64,000 nucleotides of DNA from Corynespora cassiicola (lineage: Eukaryota; Ascomycota; Dothideomycetes; Pleosporales; Corynesporascaceae). The DNA is taken from assembly GCA_022059125.1 (NCBI GenBank), contig JAEUWY010000012.1, positions 372,001-436,000 on the forward strand, written 5' to 3'. The first letter of the stretch is position 1. Each line of letters begins with the position of its first letter. Positions 38,047 through 47,365 of the stretch are shown one piece after another. The position numbers and the translations under genes are program-made. The notes under the pieces were generated by a model. It searched no databases, was not told the DNA's origin, and saw only the letters and a program-made list of their open reading frames with translations.

Positions 38047-39134
38047 TTATAGCTCCATCCGGCCGACGACCTGTTCACTCACGGCTCTAGTATGCATCTT
38101 CTCCCTCTCCATGCAAATTAGATCCTCAACGTCACTGTCGTCTTCACTGGAATAATCGATGCCCATGCTGCTCTCGCGCGCAAGGGCATACGGGTCTTCC
38201 TCGGTATCGACAATGTCGCCGGGGTGATCAATGACCATGTTGTCAAGCTCGTCGCTCTCGCCGTAAGCTTCAAGACCACGACGAGCATTTCCTCCGAGCC
38301 AGTACTCCGCGCGCTTTCTGCTGCCAGCATTCGCAGACGACTCATGCTGAGTCTGCTTGAAGCGGGTCATGAGCGAGGTGGGGACGCTAGGGCTGTGCGA
38401 GAGGGCGCTGATGCCGCGGAGGTAAAAGTAGCACACGCGCTTGCGCTCCTTGTTGTAGAGGAAGAAGTGGTGGCTCCAAATCGCTCCGTCGTCGGCGAAC
38501 GGGTCATCCGAGGGCTCCCATGCATAGTACTCGCAGCCGTCCATTTCCATCTCGCTATCGATCAATTTCCAACTCCGAGGGCTCCAGATGGGCGAACCGA
38601 GCGGCGTCACGGCGCCCGCGGGGAGGCCGGCGGAGTAGACTTGAGGACGTAGGTAATACATGGTGGTGTCAATTTTGTGTTTGAAGGTGCGCTGGGTCTC
38701 GCGGCGGAACTCATCGGGATTGAGCGTGTTGGCGAAATCGTAATCGATGTGAGTCGCGTTGAGCGTCGCAATCATGTAGGCGAACGTATGTCGGTTGGCG
38801 GCCTCGTTGAAACTGCCAAATGGCGTATCCCGCGCCATATTCAACCCGGCGCCAAACTGTGCCACGGCGTGTGCTGGCAAATGGGCGACTGCATCAAGGT
38901 GTTCCTGGTGGCGCTCCTCGAGCGTCTTCTCAATGCGCTTGTACAGTTTCTTGTCGCTGCCGGCGGCCTTGGTGGTCCATACGTCGCAACCGCCGACGAT
39001 GGCAGAGTCTTGGGTATCGAAGTTGAGGGCGAGGTTCACCTCATGCAGGGCGCACAAATCAAGATACTGCCGAGTCAGTCAGCTACATCATCGCTTCAGG
39101 GGGTGTCGCAGGCATGCCACAAACATACCTTCAT
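38047..39134 (-). CDS. maf1: Maf1, repressor of RNA polymerase III transcription
   Basis: Maf1 binds RNA polymerase III and shuts down tRNA and 5S transcription under stress or nutrient limitation. It is controlled by phosphorylation and nuclear entry. The 341-residue product shows the Maf1 A, B and C boxes: the PFGSFNEAANRHTFAYMIATLNATH region, the DEFRRE element, and the block with GAIWSHHFFLYNK followed by KRVCYFYLRG. An acidic Asp/Glu/Ser tail ends in VVGRMEL. The gene has a two-codon first exon, ATG AAG (39134-39129), then intron 39067-39128 (GTATGT...CTGAC...CAG), then exon 38047-39066. The spliced start M-K-Y-L-D-L fits Maf1 proteins. It is the leftmost of a run of conserved single-copy genes. 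Confidence 0.96.
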
Positions 39135-40336
39135 TATGTCGTCGGGGGGTGTCGTCGATGGGGGAATCGCTGGGTGGGATATCGCGTATGCGCACAGTCG
39201 CGGTGGAGAGATAACAGGTCAGCGCAGCGGTGTGCTGGCTATCGGGGACGCTTTGTCTCGGGGTGGGGTGGGCTTGCGCGAAACCGGGACAACACGTAAA
39301 CGCTGCTCCAGGCTGGCTGCGGAGAGGAGTCGTTTCTGTTGCTCGGCCAGACGGGCGTCTAGCAAGCAAAGAGCATATGGCGATGTAGAAGGGGAACAGA
39401 GGGGAGGCGAGGTGGTGTGAGTTGTCGTGGTGGTCGTAGTTGAGGCCGCGCGACTGCGGAGAGGGTCTCTTGGCGGCTGAGTGCTGAGCTAAGGCGTCAT
39501 GTTGCTGCCTCCGGCACCCTGATTGGCTGTCTGCCAGCTGTCCACTCTGCGACGACTGACCAACGATAAGCTCCAGTCGCACCGAATGGGAAGCCGACGA
39601 GCCACCATTTGGTGTTGCTGCTGTCAATTCGAAATCCATGGAGTAATGGGCCGGCGTCGCGGCATGGGGCGTGCCCGTCGATCATCTGTACATGTGAGTG
39701 TCGCCGCATCGACGACGCGACGAGAGCGGTGAACGAGAAGAGCATGGAAATCAATCACAAAAGATAGGAATATCAAGGGCGAAAGTCTCGATGTCATGAC
39801 ATGTAGGATCACGTTCGAGCCTCAGAAGACCACTTGAGCCAAACCTGGCTGGTTCGAGCACGCTCGCCAGCCCGATGTGAAATGTTTCGTAGTTGAGTGT
39901 GTATATAGAGTACATCCATCGCCAGTCGCTCATTCATGGCAAGCTGGCAGATGGTGCGTTCTCCAAGAGTCCCGCGCGGCCCGCAACGTGCATTGCACTC
40001 CGTTCTGTTCCGCCTGCTCGAAGACTGCCCTTGTGAGACTTGTTTAGCAGAAACAACACCACACAGCACAGGGTGTGGAAAGTGGTATACCGCGCCGCCC
40101 GACCCCATCAACCCAAACGCCAGAGCCATCCATTGTGCGCCTTGTCATGCAATACCAGGTTCCGGCCGATTAGATGATGCCATTCTCTTTCAGTCTCTGC
40201 TCGAAAACATCTGAGGTCTGGAGATCGGGAGCGCGGTCTAGATTAGCAAGCTTCCAAGGAGGATACTGTGAACAAGAAAAGGACGCGGACCACAAGTCGC
40301 CTCGTGTAAGTGCACAGTGCGCTTGGATTCTGCATT
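39135..40336. other. maf1 promoter region with a small unplaced reading frame
   Basis: 1.2 kb between maf1 and the AP-1 sigma gene. It holds an ATG-started frame at 39936-40214 (+) of 92 codons with a C-x-C-x2-C group, a CGKWY element and a C-x2-C-H group. Too little supports it as a gene, so I only note it. Confidence 0.4.
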
Positions 40337-41084
40337 TTACATGATCTTCGTGACGATGTCGTCCTCGGCCTGGCGAGAGAAGCATGCGTCAGCGAGACCC
40401 AGCCAAAGAGCACACGTGGTGGAGGCGATACGTTATCTATGGTTGGGCGGGGACGAGGGGCTCAACGGGACGACGAGTTTAGTAGCTCACCTCCATGTCT
40501 TCCAAGCTGTCCTGCTGGCCGATGCACCGCAACACATTCTTCTTACTACTCTCCTGCAGCTCCCCGGCGAGCAGCAGCTCGTCGAGGATGAAGTAGGCCT
40601 TTTGAAAGTTGAAGATGATGTCTAGCTCGCACACGTTGCCGTAGTACTTGTCCATTTGCTCGACATAGCGGTGGACAATCTCGAGCGTGATCAGCTCATT
40701 GTCGGTCGAGTCACAGCCGGCGATGAAGAAGAGGGAGGCGTAGCGACGGTACACGATCTTGGTGTCTGGAAGAATTTGTTAGCCTGTAAGGTGGACCCCT
40801 GCGCTGGACCCCACTAGCCTTTGTATTCCAAGAAATTACACATGCGGGTGCGCCGGGCGAGGACGAGTTGGGAGACGTCCTTCACGATCTTGGCTTTGTC
40901 CTTGGGGGCGAGCGTCGTGAACCATTTGGCTAGGCGCTACTCAGCGTCAGTCGGGCACAACGGGCCACGGGGCGCAGGCAATGCGTACCACTTTGCCCTG
41001 CCGTGAGAGCAGGATGAGGTATCTGCGAGCTGTCAGAAGGCTACGGCAACCCCCGCGTGCCGGCGCGACTTACTTGATGGCCAT
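40337..41084 (-). CDS. aps1: AP-1 clathrin adaptor complex small (sigma) subunit
   Basis: The small chain of the AP-1 adaptor, which sorts cargo into clathrin vesicles at the trans-Golgi and endosomes. The 156-residue product is nearly all the clathrin adaptor small-chain domain: it starts [14 protein letters not shown] and includes [18 protein letters not shown]. Five exons: 41074-41084, 40989-41022, 40819-40936, 40491-40765 and 40337-40369. Introns are 41023-41073 (GTAAGT), 40937-40988 (GTACGC), 40766-40818 and 40370-40490 (GTGAGC...CTGAC...CAG). The third intron starts GCTAGT, a GC-AG intron: AAAG/GC is the only junction giving the conserved Y-K-D-T-K-I-V. The last exon adds [10 protein letters not shown]. 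The gene is head-to-head with the glutamate-cysteine ligase modifier gene. Confidence 0.96.
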
Positions 41085-41505
41085 GTTGGGTTGAGGGGGA
41101 GAAGATGTCGTCGTGTTGAGTGTCCCTGACGAAAAGTCGGGGATCGGCGACAGGTCAGCAGCCCCGCGACGTCAAAGCGCCCTTCCTTCACCCCGCGGCT
41201 CGTAAAGCCTACTAGACCACCGTACTTGGGCGGGACAGTTCCACACCTCACCAACAGTTCTTTTTCGGGGCGTCTCACTATTTGGTCCTCCGGATTTTTG
41301 CTCACATCTGCCGCGCTAAACGATAACAACCGCTTGAAAGCGGCTCCGCTAGCGCAGGCTTACAAACATCTTCTTTCTAATCTCCGAATCACTTCTTTTG
41401 TCGTAACGACTTCACTGACCTAGGGCGAGAGCGATATTACATACTAAAAAAACACAAGCCGCAATCTCCATTCTTTGGTTTCTCCAGTAAACAGAGTCGC
41501 CAAAC
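41085..41505. promoter_or_regulatory. divergent promoter, AP-1 sigma / GCL regulatory subunit
   Basis: 421 bp separate the two start codons. It is pyrimidine-rich near the plus-strand gene. I found no exact Yap1 (TTACTAA) site, only a weak ATACTAA at about 41443, so oxidative control of the glutathione gene cannot be argued from sequence. Confidence 0.6.
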
Positions 41506-42575
41506 ATGAAGTTGGTACTATCCACCTCGTACGCCTTTCCACAATCTCCCCGCCTTCGATCCCCTCTCATGACTGACACCAAAACCCCAGAAACATAATG
41601 TCCGGCGGACCCTCGGTGATCCGCCGCCCAACCTTTGAAAAATCAAATACAGAACTCACCTCCTCCCTCCGCGCCAACATCACTGCCCACCAGTCCTCCC
41701 CACCCACCCCCACTCTCGACGGCACCGCGCGCCCAAAGCCCTCGTTCAAAACATGGACCACCCAGCACGGCGCCGAACTCTACATCCCCACGCATACGCC
41801 CTCGCCCCTCTCCGAGCCCCGCGACTCGTACGACATCACCGTCAAGCTCTTCTACCTGCCCAACATCCCCGCCTCCCGCCGCTGCCTCCAGACGCGCGAG
41901 GCCATCGACCTCGTCCTGCGCGAGCTCGGCGCCAGCAGCATCGACCTGCTCATCGTCAGCTTCCCGGGCATCTCGTTCGACGCCGACGACGAGGACTCTG
42001 ATCTCGACGACGACGAATTCGACGAGGGGCAGGATGGCGCGTCGGCGCCCACGTCGAGCGCGGGGTCCGGAACCAATGGAGTGACGGCGGTGGATCAGGG
42101 ATGTGCGGATGCGGAGACGCCGCCTGAGGATATGGAGACGATGATTACGACGTGGAGAACGCTCGAGGGACTGCATAGGGAGGGGCTCGTGGGCCGCCTG
42201 GGCATCTCCGAGTTTGGGTGTGCGAGGTTGGGCAAGTTTTTGCCTAGGACGCAGGTCAAGCCTAGTGTGGACCAGATCAATGTTAGGGATTGCTGTGTGG
42301 TGCCCAAGCCGCTTATCTTGTATGCGAAGCAGCAGGGCGTTGAGCTGTTGACGCATAATGACTGCACAAATGTCTTGCCGAGGGGGACGCTGCGGGAGAT
42401 ATTGGGGACGGGGGAGAAGGGTATGGGTGTGTTGGCAGGGGAAGGGAATGCGGAGGGTCTCAAGGGCGATGTAGAGCCGCAGTGGGTCGTCAAGTACACT
42501 GCTGTTGTGAAGGACCGGGGCGTTGTGGAGAGTAAGGGGTATTTTGCTGTTGCAGAGTTGAGGGAGGGGCTTTGA
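41506..42575 (+). CDS. glutamate-cysteine ligase regulatory (modifier) subunit
   Basis: An aldo-keto-reductase-fold protein that binds the catalytic subunit of glutamate-cysteine ligase and raises its activity in the first step of glutathione synthesis (cytosol). 335 residues from exons 41506-41528 and 41591-42575. The intron 41529-41590 (TC/GTACGC...CCAG) gives the start M-K-L-V-L-S-T-S-N-I-M-S-G-G-P. Family marks: the VGRLGISEFG strand, VKPSVDQINVRDCCVVPKPL and the ELLTHND motif near residue 265, as in GCLM. An acidic Asp/Glu insert (about residues 135-155) and a Gly/Ala/Thr linker interrupt the fold between the DLLIVSFPG strand and the next helix. The catalytic Tyr/Lys set of active aldo-keto reductases is not evident, as expected for a regulatory subunit. 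Confidence 0.93.
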
Positions 42576-43066
42576 GTGATGGTTGGACGCAAATGTGGCA
42601 TTGGAGGCGTGGGGCATTTTGATACCTTTATGTACATGACATTGGCACTTCTTCATAAATACATTCTAGAGTCTCTATTCTGATGGCTGAATATGTGGGA
42701 CGGCATACAATACATTGAGCAACATCGGTCTGGTCAGTGATATCGGATATAGTAGCAATGCAACAAATACTTATCTAGATTTGAACGTATATGAAAACAC
42801 GTTCACCTGCAAACACGTTCACCTGCAAAAAGGTCCCTTATGGAATATGATTATTGGAAGATCTTTATTGTACTCCCAAGTAATTCATAACGTTTCAGCA
42901 TAGTGGTGTACCACATTGGAGTCTCATGTAATCCCAGAGAAAACAGCCTCTAGGCTTATCCTCATCCTCAAAAAGATCCCTCCATATCGGCGCCTATAGC
43001 CCTTGAAATACCCTTGTCATAGATGTAAGCGGGCAGTGCCCAGTTCACCATGAAACCCCCCCTCAA
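42576..43066. other. convergent 3' spacer
   Basis: AT-rich spacer between two convergent genes. It includes a short direct repeat (ACACGTTCACCTGCAAA twice at about 42797-42828). No gene is seen. Confidence 0.5.
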
Positions 43067-44620
43067 CTACTCCCCAGCCACAACATCCCATTCAGATTCG
43101 CTAGAACTAGCGGAGAAGTCGGGTTCAAGGCCGTGTAGCCATTGAAGTCCTTCCTCAGCAGCACACTTCTCACGCATAATCTCACGTTCGCGACGAATGT
43201 CGTTCTGGAGCGTGGATGTTGGGGTGAAGTGATGTTTCCGCCGAGGAGGAGAATTTCCGGACTCATCAGACAAAGAATCAGAACTAGAAATCGATCCATC
43301 ACTGGGAGTCTCCACGCTTTTCTCACTGTTGGTATCGCTGCCGTAATTGGCCGTGGAATCTGCTTTGAGCCACGCGTAGCAGATATCGACGAGGTCAAAG
43401 AGCGCCAGAAAGAGTTTGCGTAGTTCTTCGGGGTGGTTGTTTGGCGCGAGGAATACTGTGACCATTAGCACTCCGATGGAGGAACAAAAGAGACAAATGA
43501 CCCGGAGGACAGCGACGCTGTAGGGGGCTGGTTCTAGCGTCGACATTATCCGCTTGGCCATTAGGAATATTGCCTGGAGTATGAGTGATCGAAGTACATA
43601 GGCCTCCTTTTTATCTAAAAGGAAATCGAGCTTGGGGTTCATCGATAGAATACCACCAGGAACCGGGACAGTCGGTGTCTTGGGCGCATATAGCTGGATC
43701 ACTACCCAGACTCCTGTGATCATATACTGGAAGTATAGAATGACCCTCTGTAGTGCCCCGAATTGGGAGATGAGACGTAAAACTTTGCCCGTGATTCTCC
43801 CCATGACTTTAAGCTTGATTTGGTATCTGAGGACCGCTTCTTGGTCGGCGGCATCTCGATCCAAGGAGTTGCCCGAAATGTACCCAAGACGACAACGTGA
43901 GAACTCGCAGACAAACCGGAAATGTTTCGGCAAATTGATTGGTTGAGTGTCAAAGATTGTCTCTCGGCTGCTCGTGAGGCTCATCTGGTCGATAGTGGAG
44001 TTGATTGGTGACGGCTTGACAGGCGATGTCTTGAAGAAGAATCGACCAAACATGCGCACAACGTGATCTCTCACATATCGAAGTCGCCTCTCGAATTTGT
44101 AGCCGAGTGCCGACCAACCCTTCCTGAATGGTGGGATTTCCTCTCGGACGGACAGGGGAGAGAAGTGAACCCGACCGCAATTGTCCTCGATCCATGCCAT
44201 GGTGCCGTTGCGGACTGCCGGGTACGAGTAGAATGGAAGACGGTAGTAGTGCTCGTAGGCCAGATCGGCTCCGCGCGCGAGACATTCGCGGTGGTTTTCT
44301 CGGTAGACATCAGGCATTGACGAGGAAAGGAGTTGTTCAAATTTATCGTGAACGAACGTCTCCTTGTAGAGCTCGCTGGTAGCAGCATTCAGTCGAACCT
44401 CGGTAACGTTTGCGACTTGACTGATTGCTCCGAGATAGCTGCTGAAGCTTACCTTGAAGAGTAGTAAGCAGGTCCAGAGGTAGATTAAAGACGCGAGTAC
44501 AGCCAACAATGGGCCACGGGCACGCCTAGCAGTGCGTTTGGCTGCAGTGCGAGTTGCCACCGAGACGGCTGCCTCACTATTCATGGTTGTGGTAGGAGTT
44601 GAAGCTTGACTGGAAGACAT
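43067..44620 (-). CDS. unrecognised multipass membrane protein
   Basis: A 517-residue single-exon protein from ATG 44620-44618; the frame upstream of it lacks another ATG. Predicted membrane segments are residues 37-57, 292-312, about 340-357 and 367-391. The first follows an Arg-rich stretch (AKRTARRARG). The 58-290 region between the first and second segments holds four spaced cysteines (about 113, 148, 238, 243) and NVT/NGT/NST sequons, which suggests a lumenal or extracellular loop. The C-terminus is Ser/Asp-rich with a coiled charged element (NDIRREREIMREKCAAEEGL) and ends in an acidic tail. I do not recognise the family. It is convergent with the upstream GCL gene. Confidence 0.8.
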   Translation of the reverse strand: MSSSQASTPTTTMNSEAAVSVATRTAAKRTARRARGPLLAVLASLIYLWTCLLLFKVSFSSYLGAISQVANVTEVRLNAATSELYKETFVHDKFEQLLSSSMPDVYRENHRECLARGADLAYEHYYRLPFYSYPAVRNGTMAWIEDNCGRVHFSPLSVREEIPPFRKGWSALGYKFERRLRYVRDHVVRMFGRFFFKTSPVKPSPINSTIDQMSLTSSRETIFDTQPINLPKHFRFVCEFSRCRLGYISGNSLDRDAADQEAVLRYQIKLKVMGRITGKVLRLISQFGALQRVILYFQYMITGVWVVIQLYAPKTPTVPVPGGILSMNPKLDFLLDKKEAYVLRSLILQAIFLMAKRIMSTLEPAPYSVAVLRVICLFCSSIGVLMVTVFLAPNNHPEELRKLFLALFDLVDICYAWLKADSTANYGSDTNSEKSVETPSDGSISSSDSLSDESGNSPPRRKHHFTPTSTLQNDIRREREIMREKCAAEEGLQWLHGLEPDFSASSSESEWDVVAGE

Positions 44621-45475
44621 GGTGGGCGACTGGGTAGACGGATCGTAAGCTGTGCACAAGCGGTTGCCGGATGTAGGTTGGTTGTCAGGTCTGGCGTGGG
44701 GAGAAACTTGTAATCTTAGAAACCACAGAAAAAGCAGTCGGAGCCAAGTACCTCAAGGCCGTGCGCAGGTAGAAAGCGCGGCAAGGTCGAGGGTGAAATC
44801 CGTTTGCTCCAAGGTGCGGTGAACCTGTATCACGCCAGACGGTGCTGGAATCACCCGAGTCGAATCTGTGGCTGCCAACGGTGAAAGGTGGTGTTATACC
44901 ATGGAATTTGTCAAACTCTGGGGAATGGTATGGAGAAGACAAATTTGTATATACTTGGATGCAAAGTGGTGTCTCGCATTGGCGTCACGTAATAGGACAG
45001 ACACAACAGTGGAATGTTGCACCCGACCCTTTGGTGCCGCAGACCTACCAGAGTGTAGTCAGCCAAACACCCCAGATTGTGTGCTAATATTGGAGAGAGT
45101 GCCAAAGCATAACAAGGGGGTCATTGATGTCACCATATAGGTTGTTAGAAGAGGGTGAATATGCAAGCCTCAGGGGACGGACTCCAGAGACGCGTGTGTG
45201 GACTCTGATGATATTGTTTTTACACCATATTGTGGTCCGATTGGCCATGCATACGGGAGCGAAATTTGTTTTCTGAATTCGATCGCGTCCACGACAATAC
45301 CGACGACTAGGCTTTGATATATACGAAATGGGTGAACAGAACGTGACACGCACAGGACTACCTACCAAAGCCAGATGGTATTGCTCACTGCTGGTGCCTG
45401 GGCCTCAGTATAAAGAAGAAGAAGAAGAAGAAGAAGAAGAAGAAGGAGAAGGAGAAGGAGAAGGAGAAGGAGATA
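44621..45475. other. spacer upstream of the membrane-protein gene, with GAA/GGAGAA repeat
   Basis: 0.85 kb without a gene. It serves as promoter for the membrane protein and 3' UTR of the endonuclease III gene. Confidence 0.55.
45412..45472 (+). repeat. GAA trinucleotide passing into GGAGAA hexamer repeat
   Basis: About ten GAA units and then four GGAGAA units, ending three bases beyond the stop codon of the endonuclease III gene. On the mRNA strand it is a TTC/TTCTCC pyrimidine tract at the very start of the 3' UTR. Confidence 0.9.
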
Positions 45476-46849
45476 TTATCTGGGAAGGGTACGGCGCGGG
45501 GTGCGTTTGGGTGGCGGCTTCCCTATGTCTTCGATGTCCGGGACCGCGCCTTCCTCGTTCGCTTCGACGTCCTCTACCTTGATCTCGGCCTCGTTGCCGG
45601 TTGTCTTCTCCTTTTCCACGACAGCATCGCCGTCGGGCGCCTCGACTTTGACTGCCACGGTCTCTTTCTTCACACTGGCCGACTTGCTCACAACTGCGGA
45701 TGGGCAGAGCCCTCTGTCGGCCAACTTGCACTCTCCGCATTTTCTCCCCACGGGCAGGCATATTGTCTGTCCGAGGCCAACAAGAAGATTGTTGATGTCA
45801 TGCCAACGATCTTTTGGCAGCCAGGATTGCAGTGCTGCTCTCGTCTCTTCTGGCTGCTTGGTCTTGTTCCAACCCCAGAGGTTAGTAATGCGGTGGACAT
45901 GAACGTCGACTCCGATGCCCTCGTCCCTGCCCCACGCTGCACTCATACACAGGTATGCCATCTTGGGCCCCACGCCGGGAAGCGACGTCAGTCCTTGGAT
46001 CGTGTCCGGAATGTCCGAGTTCCACTTGTCCCGCAGAATCTCGGCTGTTTGCTTGATGTATTTGGTCTTGAGGTTGTGGAAGCCGACTTTGCAGATGAAG
46101 GTGTTAAGAGCTGGAGGGTCAATGGCGAGAACAGATTCAAGATTGAAGCCCTGCCCTTGTCAGTCACGGCCAGGCATGATGTGTAAGACACCTACTCCGG
46201 GCATGTTATCTTGCATGCCCTTGATGGCAACGCTAGTCACAGTGTCTTTGGTCTGGCTACTCAGCATCAAGGCTACTAGTGTCTGGAATCTCTGGTCGCG
46301 CGGTGTTGCATTGCGGTCGGCTAGGCTCGCACATCCCATGGTGTCTACGGGGGCTACATTCTCGTTGCGCATTTCTCGCGTCAGAGCATACATCTCCTCC
46401 CAGTTGGGCGGCGGCTCAACTTTGACAGTGCCATCCGCTCCGACCGTCTTCTTTGCAGGCACGCGGCGAGCCTTCTTCGGCCTGGGGGCCTTTTGTGGCG
46501 ATGCAACGGCAGCAACGGCAACCTCTTTGGTCTCTTGCTTGATGGTAACGCGAGGAGCGCCCTGTCCCCTTTTCCGCTTCTTGTTCACTGGAGCAGCCGC
46601 TGCATGTTCTGAGCCTGAGTCTTCGGGCACAGAACTCAGCTGAGAATCCGAATCCGTATCGAGATGGCTGGTAGCTGCTTCTGACTCGCGACCCCCCGCT
46701 CTTGCGACAGGACCGGCCTCAATCGTGTTTAGAGCAGAGTCTCGAGTCGCCGCATTCGTGCCGGAGCGAGTCTGACGTAATGGACGATGGGCAGCACGAC
46801 TCGCGGCAAGGATTCTGGCCGTGTCGCGCGATATGCGAGAGGTACGCAT
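45476..46849 (-). CDS. nth1: endonuclease III homolog (DNA glycosylase/AP lyase)
   Basis: A bifunctional base-excision repair enzyme that removes oxidised pyrimidines and cuts at the abasic site, in nucleus and probably mitochondria. 442 residues from exons 46196-46849 and 45476-46150; intron 46151-46195 (45 bp, GTAGGT...CTGAC...GGGCAG, phase 0). ATG 46849 follows an open stretch without another ATG. An N-terminal basic, Ser/Ala-rich extension (about 165 residues) precedes the HhH-GPD fold ([15 protein letters not shown]). The hairpin [11 protein letters not shown] carries the catalytic Lys; the catalytic Asp is in [11 protein letters not shown]. The iron-sulphur loop is C-x6-C-x2-C-x7-C, versus x5 in the last gap of the bacterial enzyme. 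The C-terminus is acidic, then basic. It is head-to-head with the Hcs1-type helicase. Confidence 0.95.
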
Positions 46850-47365
46850 CTCTAGGAGTTGGCGACAGGGCGAGGGGCGAGGGAGGAGCGTGGGAGGTGG
46901 GCAGCAAGCAGGTCGAGAAGAATTGGGAAAGCTGGAGCTGCGATCTGACGGCACCTGTTTGAGACGCGTTCACGCGTGCGGCCAATAGGAGGGCGGCAAA
47001 CTCCGAGGGCGAGCCAGGGCAGCTCCCACACCAAACTTGGCAGCGGCGGTATGACTGCCCATCTTTTCCCGAGCGTGCCCTTGACCAGGAGCGGCAGGAA
47101 CCATCACACTGCCACAATCGTCCAGCTCGTGCTTTTTTCCTTCCCCTGCGGTGATCAGGCACACCCGTCTCAAATTTCCCATCTGCCGAAGCGGCCTGTC
47201 GCCGTCGCCGTCGCCGACCGACGGCGCTCACGAGAACGCTTCGCGTCGACGACCCCGCCATCCATACCCTGGCGGTGACAAACCTGTCACTGCACGCGAT
47301 CACGTCTGCGCACTGTTTGTCTCAAAACCAGGGCCTCAGGCACCGAAGCGGCAGCGAACGTCGAA
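46850..47365. promoter_or_regulatory. divergent promoter with paired MCB-type ACGCGT sites, nth1 / hcs1
   Basis: 516 bp between two DNA-metabolism genes. Two ACGCGT hexamers lie at 46964-46969 and 46972-46977, two bases apart. Related cores TCGCGT (47241-47246) and ACGCGA (47294-47299) lie nearer the helicase. ACGCGT is the Mlu I cell-cycle box bound by MBF (Mbp1/Res) in yeasts to drive G1/S genes. Use here is an inference. Confidence 0.55.

Noticed and set aside
41643..42656. 337-codon frame antisense to the GCL regulatory subunit
   Set aside because: It is a mirror frame of a well-conserved gene, with Arg/His/Pro-rich composition and no domain.
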